Below are positions 7,858 through 12,272 of a DNA stretch of 12,272 bases, piece by piece (position 1 is the stretch's first letter; each line of letters starts with the position of its first letter). The translations under genes and the position numbers were made by a program. The notes under the pieces were generated by a model. The model did no database searches. It saw only the letters and a list, made by a program, of their open reading frames with translations, and was not told the DNA's origin. Source of the stretch: an uncultured Oscillospiraceae bacterium (GTDB lineage: Bacteria > Bacillota > Clostridia > Oscillospirales > Oscillospiraceae). The stretch spans positions 1-12,272 of the forward strand of contig CAKTIN010000057.1 of NCBI GenBank assembly GCA_934565775.1, given 5' to 3'.

Positions 7858-7883
7858 CTACCATAGTTTTCCCTTTGGGTAAA
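7855..7883 (-). promoter_or_regulatory. Promoter of the YfhO-family gene
   Basis: On the minus strand TTTACC (7878-7883), a 17-bp spacer and TAGAAT (7855-7860), with TGG directly before the -10 giving an extended -10 element. No terminator is seen after the upstream DHHW gene, so this promoter probably adds to read-through from the operon. Confidence 0.65.
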
Positions 7884-7916
7884 GAGAAAGGAAAAATTTA
7901 ATATCTTAAGGGATTT

Positions 7917-8990
7917 TTACTTGTAGCGCACAGACGCCAGGGTCAGGGCGCTGGTGAGGAACAGGACGTCCTGCCCGGAGAAGGTCACAAACTGATCCAG
8001 CTGCTTCCAGGACACATACCGCAGGTCCACCAGGATCACGCTGCGATAGGTGCGCGCCAGCTCCGGGGCCAGGGCGCTGCCGTAGGAATCCCGGAAGAGC
8101 AGAAGGGAGCGGTCCGTGGAGGAGCCGGGATTCCGGATCTCCAGCAGGGCCCGGGAGCCATAGAGATAAAAGCTATAGGGGTCTGCGGTATCCAGAGCCT
8201 CCCGGTCATACAGGCCCAGGGCCTCCCCGGCGACCAGATCCCGGACCTCCGCGTTTTCCAGCTCAGGGCTTTCGTCCCAGCACAGCTGTTCCTCGTCCCC
8301 CTTGCCCAGAGGGTAGGCGCTCTGCCCCCAATAGGCGCCCCGGAAGCCGGAGTAGGTACCGGTCGCCTCTGCCTCGTCTGCCTCCGGGATCAGGGCAGCG
8401 TAGAGCTTCTCAATGCCCGCCAGGCGCAGATGGGGGTCGGTGTTGTAATAGTCGCCGGCGGTGAACAGGGCCTGGGTGGGGCAATAGACGCTCTCTGGCA
8501 GGGCGGCCTTTAGCGCCGCCTCCAGCTCCCCATAGCCGTCCTCCGTCCGAATCCCGGGATAATAGTGGTATTTGGTGGGGATCAGGGCGGAGCGCACGGT
8601 GCAGCCTGCCGCCTGGGCCTGCTCGGCCAGGGCGGAGAGAATGTCCAGATTCCATTTCGCCGCCCCCGGGTCGGCCTGCTCCTTTTTATAGATGGCGTGG
8701 GGCGTCCCGGATGTGACCAGAAAGCCGTTGTTCTCCAGCTTTCCAAACAGGCGGTAGGCGCTGAAGGCCTTGAGTTGGCGGAAGGACTCCCGGAAGGGGA
8801 ACTGGTCCGCCGCCGCGTCCTGGGCCACGCTCTCAAAGGAGCCGCTGGCCAGCCCGGACCAGGTGAGGCTTGGCCACTGGGTCAGAGCCCGGCGCTCGGA
8901 ATCGGAGCGCTGTCGGTGTCCCAGGAGCATTCCGCTCCCCAGCCCCAGCAGAAGGGCAAACAGGAGGAAAATGGTAAGTTTCTTTCGCAT
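7917..8990 (-). CDS. DHHW/AlgJ-like exported protein (SGNH-type acetyltransfer partner)
   Basis: This 357-residue protein has an N-terminal signal anchor (about 5-23, KKLTIFLLFALLLGLG) and otherwise looks extracytoplasmic. It resembles the DHHW/AlgJ-AlgX group, SGNH-like proteins that pass acetyl groups delivered by an MBOAT protein on to a polysaccharide. The N-terminal ADQFPFRESFRQLK segment is typical of the group. The catalytic dyad region reads DYYNTDPHLRL, keeping Asp185 and His187 of the D-x-H pattern but with Leu instead of Trp after it, and the serine block is LLFRDSYGSAL (Ser302). It starts 9 nt after the MBOAT stop, with a Shine-Dalgarno sequence overlapping that stop, so the two are coupled. 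Activity is inferred from family and partner; the acceptor is unknown. No clear terminator follows. Confidence 0.85.
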   Translation of the reverse strand: MRKKLTIFLLFALLLGLGSGMLLGHRQRSDSERRALTQWPSLTWSGLASGSFESVAQDAAADQFPFRESFRQLKAFSAYRLFGKLENNGFLVTSGTPHAIYKKEQADPGAAKWNLDILSALAEQAQAAGCTVRSALIPTKYHYYPGIRTEDGYGELEAALKAALPESVYCPTQALFTAGDYYNTDPHLRLAGIEKLYAALIPEADEAEATGTYSGFRGAYWGQSAYPLGKGDEEQLCWDESPELENAEVRDLVAGEALGLYDREALDTADPYSFYLYGSRALLEIRNPGSSTDRSLLLFRDSYGSALAPELARTYRSVILVDLRYVSWKQLDQFVTFSGQDVLFLTSALTLASVRYK

Positions 8991-8995
8991 GGCAG

Positions 8996-9001
8996 CCTCC
9001 T
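8996..9001 (-). promoter_or_regulatory. Ribosome binding site of the DHHW gene overlapping the MBOAT stop codon
   Basis: On the minus strand the MBOAT stop TAG is part of TAGGAGG, with AGGAGG 5 nt before the DHHW start codon at 8990. Termination of one protein therefore places ribosomes on the start of the next, consistent with matched production of the two partners. Confidence 0.85.
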
Positions 9002-10364
9002 AGAAGCGGAAATACAGGAAGGGATTGAATGAGCCGTCCACCAGCGCGGCGGTGCATAAAAGCAGCAGGGCCAGAAGCCCGAGACTCTCGGCCCACTGCA
9101 CAGCGGGGTGGTGGGCGGCCCGGTCATACAGGCGCTTTGCAGCCGGCGTGGCCCCGATCAGAGCCATCAGGAGAACGGCGGCGTAATTCCGCAGATCATA
9201 CAAGTCGCTCAGCCGGGCGGGGACTGCGCCGGCGCAGAACATCCGGCGCACATCCTGGGCGAACATGGCAAGATTGTCCGCGTTGAACAGGACAAAGCCG
9301 AGGACTACGAAGAAAAGGGTGTACACCCGGCTCAGCACCCTGCGGCGCTCCAGGGCCTTGCCCCAGAGCAGACCCTCTCCCAGGAGCAGAACACCGAAGA
9401 GCAGCCCCCACAGAAGGAAGTTCCATCCCGCCCCGTGCCACAGGCCGGTCAGGCCCCAGACCAGGAGAATATTGCGCACCCATTTTCCCTTAGACACGCG
9501 GTTTCCCCCCATGGGGATATAGACATAGTCCCGGAACCAAGCTCCCAGGCTGATGTGCCACCGCCGCCAGAATTCCCGGATGGAGCGGGAGAGATAAGGA
9601 TACCGGAAATTCTCCGGGAAGGAGAAGCCCAGCATCTGCCCCAGACCGATGGCCATATCGCTGTAGCCGGAGAAATCCAGGTAAATTTCAAGGGTGAAGC
9701 CAATGGCGTACAGCCAGGCAAGCAGAGCGCTGGGGTCGGCCATGGCCCGGTAGTCCTTGCACAGCAGCGCCAGCTGGTCCGCCAGAAGGATCTTCTTCCC
9801 CAGACCCACGAGAAACCGCCGGGCCCCTGCATACAGCCCGTCCGCCGTGACCCGGCGGTCCCGGAGCTGCCCGGCAATGTCGCTGTAGCGGACAATTGGC
9901 CCGGCCACCAGCTGGGGAAACATGGCAATATAGGCGCCGAAATCGATGACAGAGCGCTGGGGCGCCGCGCCCCGGTATACATCAATCACATAGCTCAGCA
10001 GCTGGAAGGTGTAAAAGCTCACTCCGGCGGGCAGGGCAATGGACCGGATGGAGAAGCCCAGGGTGGTAAGGAAAAAATAAGTATACTTAAAGTAAACCAA
10101 AACGCCCAGGCACACAGTGCAGGTGCCCCAGAGCCAGACCTGTCTGCCCCGCTTCGTCTTGGCCCGGCTGACCGCCAGAGCGCCAAAAAAGCCTGCCAGG
10201 ATGGTCAGAATCATCACAGGCAGGCACTTAGGCTCCGCCCAGCCGTAAAACGCCAGGCTGCAAAGGAGCAGCGCGGCGTTTTTCAGCGGCTTTGGGGCGG
10301 CAAGACACAGAAGCAGGGAGACAGGGAGAAAGACATACAGAAAGATCAGGCTGGAAAAAGCCAT
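9000..10364 (-). CDS. MBOAT-family membrane-bound O-acyltransferase (AlgI/DltB-like)
   Basis: This 454-residue polytopic protein carries the full MBOAT signature. These proteins move acyl groups, usually acetyl from acetyl-CoA, across the membrane for O-acylation of a surface polymer. Visible blocks are PAGVSFYTFQLLSYVIDVYRG (112-132), FPQLVAGPIVRY (149-160), LDFSGYSDMAIG (229-240), ENFRYPYLSRSIREFWRRWH (251-270), DYVYIPMGGNR (279-289) and TGLWHGAGWNF with the catalytic His310. Length is near AlgI (about 500) and typical for Clostridial relatives. The start at 10364 has AAGGGAG about 8 nt upstream. It lies 24 nt after the lipoprotein gene and is coupled to the DHHW gene. AlgI-type function is better supported than DltB because the downstream partner is AlgJ/DHHW-like and no dltA, dltC or dltD is present. 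The acyl group and acceptor are inferred only by family. Confidence 0.93.
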   Translation of the reverse strand: MAFSSLIFLYVFLPVSLLLCLAAPKPLKNAALLLCSLAFYGWAEPKCLPVMILTILAGFFGALAVSRAKTKRGRQVWLWGTCTVCLGVLVYFKYTYFFLTTLGFSIRSIALPAGVSFYTFQLLSYVIDVYRGAAPQRSVIDFGAYIAMFPQLVAGPIVRYSDIAGQLRDRRVTADGLYAGARRFLVGLGKKILLADQLALLCKDYRAMADPSALLAWLYAIGFTLEIYLDFSGYSDMAIGLGQMLGFSFPENFRYPYLSRSIREFWRRWHISLGAWFRDYVYIPMGGNRVSKGKWVRNILLVWGLTGLWHGAGWNFLLWGLLFGVLLLGEGLLWGKALERRRVLSRVYTLFFVVLGFVLFNADNLAMFAQDVRRMFCAGAVPARLSDLYDLRNYAAVLLMALIGATPAAKRLYDRAAHHPAVQWAESLGLLALLLLCTAALVDGSFNPFLYFRF

Positions 10365-10388
10365 GAGGCGGTCTCCCTTCGTTCTTGC

Positions 10389-10955
10389 TTATTTTCGATA
10401 GTCCAGCGTTCCGACGATCGTCTCAAAGTGGTCGATCATGTCGGTGGCGGGGACGTCAAAGAGCTCGGAATCCACCATGTACAGCAGCACAAGGTCGCCC
10501 TTTGCCGCCACATGGAGCTCGTCCGCCTCCACGCAGACCCATTTACGGGTGTTGATCCCCTTTGCCATCTCCTCGGCGACAGACACGGCATCCGCCGCGT
10601 CCTTCACCCGGACGGCGACTAGGGAATAGGCAATGGAGCCAATCATGGGCTCGGAGACCAGGGCCTCCTGTACCTTGTCCGCGCTGGACAGGCCCAGGTA
10701 ATAGCTGACCTGGTACTCGTCGGTCAGATCGACGCTCTGGGGGTCGCCCAGGGCCATTTCGCCGGTGTCTGTCATTTCATAGAGCTTCGTCAGCAGCTCG
10801 GAGAGTGAACCGGTGAAGGCAGGCTCCGTGGGAGCCTCGGTAGGGGCTTCGGTAGGGGCTTCGGTGGGGGCCTGCGTGGGCTTCGTGCTGCTCTGGCATC
10901 CGGCCAGAGAGAACAGAAGCACCAGCGCCAGGAAAAGGGAAATTGCTTTTTTCAT
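10389..10955 (-). CDS. Lipoprotein, DUF4358-like
   Basis: This 188-residue protein has a textbook lipoprotein signal: KK at 2-3, a hydrophobic core and the lipobox LAGC with Cys20. A short linker of five PT(E/Q)A-type tetrapeptides (26-45) then lifts a compact C-terminal domain (about 50-188) off the membrane. The domain, with YYLGL, a SLVAVRVKDAADA strand-helix and a GDLVLLYMVDSE strand, resembles DUF4358 proteins of Clostridia, which have no known function; this match is from memory of the family pattern. The start at 10955 has AAGGAG about 6-7 nt upstream. It follows the TSCPD gene by 16 nt and precedes the MBOAT gene by 24 nt, so it likely acts outside the cell with the acyltransferase pair, possibly as an accessory factor. 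No catalytic motif is seen. Confidence 0.78.
   Translation of the reverse strand: MKKAISLFLALVLLFSLAGCQSSTKPTQAPTEAPTEAPTEAPTEPAFTGSLSELLTKLYEMTDTGEMALGDPQSVDLTDEYQVSYYLGLSSADKVQEALVSEPMIGSIAYSLVAVRVKDAADAVSVAEEMAKGINTRKWVCVEADELHVAAKGDLVLLYMVDSELFDVPATDMIDHFETIVGTLDYRK
10821..10880 (-). repeat. Five 12-bp tandem repeats encoding the lipoprotein linker
   Basis: Five consecutive 12-bp units (10821-10832, 10833-10844, 10845-10856, 10857-10868, 10869-10880) encode PTQA, PTEA, PTEA, PTEA and PTEP. The two middle units are nearly identical at DNA level (GGCTTCGGTAGG and GGCTTCGGTGGG). In-frame gain or loss of a unit would change linker length without breaking the gene. Confidence 0.9.
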
Positions 10956-10971
10956 GGGTATCTCCTTTTAT

Positions 10972-11223
10972 TTATTGTTTCTCATTGCAGGCGGCACGCA
11001 GAGCCTGAGCAAGCTGATCGGGGCAGGAGGTGGACTTGGCGCCGCAGCGGATGCCCTCCAGCCGGGAGATGGCTTCGTTTACGTCCATGCCCTCCACCAG
11101 AGCGCCGATACCTTGCAAATTGCCGTTGCAGCCGCCGACGAAATGCACGTCATGGATCTTTCCGTCCTTCAGATCGAAGGAGATCTCGCGAGAGCAGGTG
11201 CCCTTGGTCTTGTACTCGTACAT
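10972..11223 (-). CDS. Small four-cysteine TSCPD-domain protein (TIGR03905-like)
   Basis: This 83-residue protein matches the short stand-alone TSCPD family, named after its C-terminal motif, seen here as TSCPDQLAQAL (65-75). Related TSCPD domains occur as the C-terminal part of vitamin B12-dependent ribonucleotide reductases (NrdJ/NrdJb). The function of the stand-alone form is unknown. Conserved cysteines are Cys10, Cys32 (VGGCNGNLQGI), Cys60 (GIRCG) and Cys67, a pattern that suggests a bound metal or Fe-S centre, which is inference. The start at 11223 has AAGGAAAG upstream. It sits between ybaK and the lipoprotein gene with gaps of 26 and 16 nt, so it is an operon member, although no functional link to the surface genes is obvious. 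Confidence 0.88.
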   Translation of the reverse strand: MYEYKTKGTCSREISFDLKDGKIHDVHFVGGCNGNLQGIGALVEGMDVNEAISRLEGIRCGAKSTSCPDQLAQALRAACNEKQ

Positions 11224-11249
11224 GATGATTCTTTCCTTTCTTATTTGAT

Positions 11250-11744
11250 TTATGCGGGGTCGGCGGTCAGATCGGCAAACTCCGCCTGCAAAAAATCTTT
11301 GAGCGCTTCGGCGTTCAGGATCAGCTGCCTGCCTCTGGCTCCGGCGGATACGGCGATCTCGTCATAGAGCACCGCGGTCTCATCCAGAAAGGTGGGGAAT
11401 TTCTTCTTCATTCCCACGGGGCTGCATCCGCCCCGGATATAACCGGTCAGACCCAGCAGCTCCTTCACATGGACCAGCTCTACGCTTTTTTCACCGGCGG
11501 CCCTTGCGGCCTTCCGCAGGTCCAGCTCGCAGCAGACGGGGATGCAGAACACATACAGCCCGCCCTTACCGGACCGGGCCACCAGAGTTTTGAATACCTG
11601 CTCCGGGGGCATCCCGATGCCCTCCGCCGCGTGCAGACCGTTCAGATCGTTTTCGTCGAAGTCATAGCTGGCTTCCCGGAAGGGAATGCCGGCCTGCTCC
11701 ACCAGACGCACCGCGTTGGTTTTTGCAGCTTTTGCCATTGCCAT
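11250..11744 (-). CDS. ybaK: Cys-tRNA(Pro)/Cys-tRNA(Cys) deacylase, YbaK/EbsC family
   Basis: This 164-residue protein is a YbaK-type trans-editing enzyme that hydrolyses Cys wrongly attached to tRNA-Pro, keeping cysteine out of proline positions. Family blocks are all present: KTNAVRLVEQAGIPF at the N-terminus, EQVFKTLVAR with Lys52 (the conserved catalytic-site lysine of YbaK), CIPVCCELDLRKAA, and the substrate-binding stretch TGYIRGGCSPVGMKKKFP (100-117). Length is normal for the family (about 155-165). The ATG at 11744 is preferred over the one two codons on because GGAGG lies 8 nt before it. It is the first gene of the five-gene minus-strand run and is driven by a strong promoter that leaves a leader of only about 14 nt. 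Sequence alone does not settle strict tRNA specificity. Confidence 0.92.
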   Translation of the reverse strand: MAMAKAAKTNAVRLVEQAGIPFREASYDFDENDLNGLHAAEGIGMPPEQVFKTLVARSGKGGLYVFCIPVCCELDLRKAARAAGEKSVELVHVKELLGLTGYIRGGCSPVGMKKKFPTFLDETAVLYDEIAVSAGARGRQLILNAEALKDFLQAEFADLTADPA

Positions 11745-11764
11745 TTGACTCGCCTCCGAAGCCC

Positions 11765-11793
11765 ATTATAGCGGAGAATTGTGAACAATTCAA
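11765..11793 (-). promoter_or_regulatory. Promoter of the ybaK-to-DHHW operon
   Basis: On the minus strand TTGAAT (11788-11793), a 17-bp spacer and a consensus TATAAT (11765-11770) make the best sigma-A promoter in the window. Predicted transcription begins near 11758, almost at the Shine-Dalgarno sequence, giving a very short leader. The short gaps between the five genes downstream suggest one transcript. Confidence 0.8.
11776..11791. promoter_or_regulatory. Perfect 16-bp palindrome in the divergent ybaK/tepA promoter region (operator candidate)
   Basis: GAATTGT-GA-ACAATTC is a perfect 7+2+7 inverted repeat. It covers part of the -35 box and most of the spacer of the ybaK promoter and is also just upstream of tepA, so a dimeric regulator bound here could control both directions. 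It is too short and has no T-run to be a terminator. The binding protein is not identifiable from the sequence. Confidence 0.55.
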
Positions 11794-11841
11794 GTATACC
11801 TTGCTTTTTTGGGCGCATCCTAGGAAAAAGGAGTGTTGCAC

Positions 11842-12272
11842 ATGGAAAAAGACGGCAAACAGGAAAATCAATCCCAGGAGCGCGCCATTGAAATGGGGGC
11901 GGCCCTGACCCATCATCAGGGGAGCAATCTCTATATTCTGACGGTGATCGGGCAGATCGAGGGCCACCAGGTCCTGCCGGAGACGGTCAAGACCACGAAA
12001 TATGAGCACGTTCTGCCTCTGCTTGCGGGCATTGAGGAGAGCGACGAGATTGACGGCCTGCTGGTACTTTTGAATACGGTAGGCGGTGATGTGGAAGCAG
12101 GTCTTGCTATTGCAGAGATGATTGCAGGCATGAAAAAACCCACCGTTTCTCTCGTGCTGGGCGGCGGCCATTCCATTGGCGTCCCCCTGGCGGTTGCCGC
12201 CAAAAAAAGCTTTATTGCCAAATCCGCGTCTATGACCATTCATCCGGTGCGGATGAGCGGCACCATTATCGG
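11842..12272 (+). CDS. tepA: TepA/YmfB-type ClpP-fold serine protease, N-terminal part (3' end outside window)
   Basis: The frame is open from the ATG at 11842 to the window end (143 full codons). It closely follows Bacillus TepA (YmfB), a ClpP-fold protein first described as enhancing protein translocation and assigned to the Clp protease superfamily. Matching blocks are [52 protein letters not shown] with nucleophile Ser111, and [10 protein letters not shown] with His134; the third catalytic residue would be beyond the window. The first 30 residues are charged and show no signal peptide, so the protein is cytoplasmic. AAGGAG (11828-11833) lies 8 nt before the start. It is divergent from ybaK across 97 bp. 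I could not find a convincing -35/-10 pair of its own. In Firmicutes tepA often lies near spoIIIE (ftsK), which could not be checked here. Confidence 0.9.
   Translation, partial: MEKDGKQENQSQERAIEMGAALTHHQGSNLYILTVIGQIEGHQVLPETVKTTKYEHVLPLLAGIEESDEIDGLLVLLNTVGGDVEAGLAIAEMIAGMKKPTVSLVLGGGHSIGVPLAVAAKKSFIAKSASMTIHPVRMSGTII

Noticed and set aside
7890..7919. Possible terminator after the DHHW gene (AAAAAT...ATTTTT)
   Set aside because: The stem is AT-only and interrupted by unpaired CCC, so it would not be stable. I treat this junction as lacking a terminator.
9000..10364. MBOAT gene as dltB of a D-alanylation operon
   Set aside because: No dltA, dltC or dltD gene is adjacent, and the coupled downstream gene is DHHW/AlgJ-like.
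9108..10622. A 504-codon plus-strand open frame opposite the MBOAT and lipoprotein genes
   Set aside because: Low-complexity Gln/Gly/Pro-rich translation crossing two real genes and their junction; no ribosome site or recognisable domain.
11662..12243. A 193-codon minus-strand open frame opposite tepA
   Set aside because: It covers the clear TepA reading frame and the divergent promoter, and has no family resemblance.
1..12272. CRISPR array, prophage, transposon or toxin-antitoxin module
   Set aside because: No spaced direct repeats, integrase, transposase, terminal inverted repeats or small toxin-antitoxin pairs were seen; the tRNA shows no flanking duplicated 3' end suggestive of an attachment site within the window.

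Overview
The window is a GC-rich bacterial chromosome segment that reads as Firmicutes, most likely class Clostridia (an Oscillospirales-type gut organism is my best guess). Reasons are AddAB instead of RecBCD, Bacillus-type TepA and YfhO homologues, strong Gram-positive Shine-Dalgarno sequences, AT-rich sigma-A promoters between GC-rich genes, and the combination of a DUF4358-like lipoprotein, a DHHW protein and a four-Cys TSCPD protein that is common in Clostridia. Taxonomy is inference. Nothing looks like a prophage, insertion sequence, CRISPR array or defence island; most of this is core-genome material.

Left part, plus strand: the 3' end of addB (cut by the window edge) and complete addA form a translationally overlapping pair encoding the AddAB helicase-nuclease for double-strand break processing. 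Next comes a single tRNA-Arg(ACG) gene with its own promoter, encoded CCA and a strong terminator.

Middle and right part, minus strand, listed in order of transcription. A well-formed promoter at 11765-11793 opens a tight five-gene run: ybaK-type Cys-tRNA(Pro) deacylase, a small four-cysteine TSCPD protein, a DUF4358-like lipoprotein, an MBOAT O-acyltransferase (AlgI/DltB-like) and a DHHW/AlgJ-like exported protein, with gaps of only 26, 16, 24 and 9 nt. After 94 nt with a separate promoter comes a large YfhO-family membrane protein (putative GT-C glycosyltransferase), closed by a clear terminator. Then a short DtxR-family metalloregulator gene has its own promoter and terminator. The MBOAT, DHHW protein, lipoprotein and YfhO together suggest decoration (acylation and glycosylation) of an extracellular polymer; the polymer is not revealed by the sequence.

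Right edge, plus strand: the 5' part of tepA, a ClpP-fold protease homologue, is divergent from ybaK and is cut by the window end. The 97-bp divergent region contains a perfect 16-bp palindrome over the -35 and spacer of the ybaK promoter, a good operator candidate.

I see no convincing wholly new system. The best leads are the surface-acylation cassette fused to a tRNA-proofreading operon, a short repressor carrying DtxR-type (not MntR-type) metal ligands, and the palindromic operator candidate.
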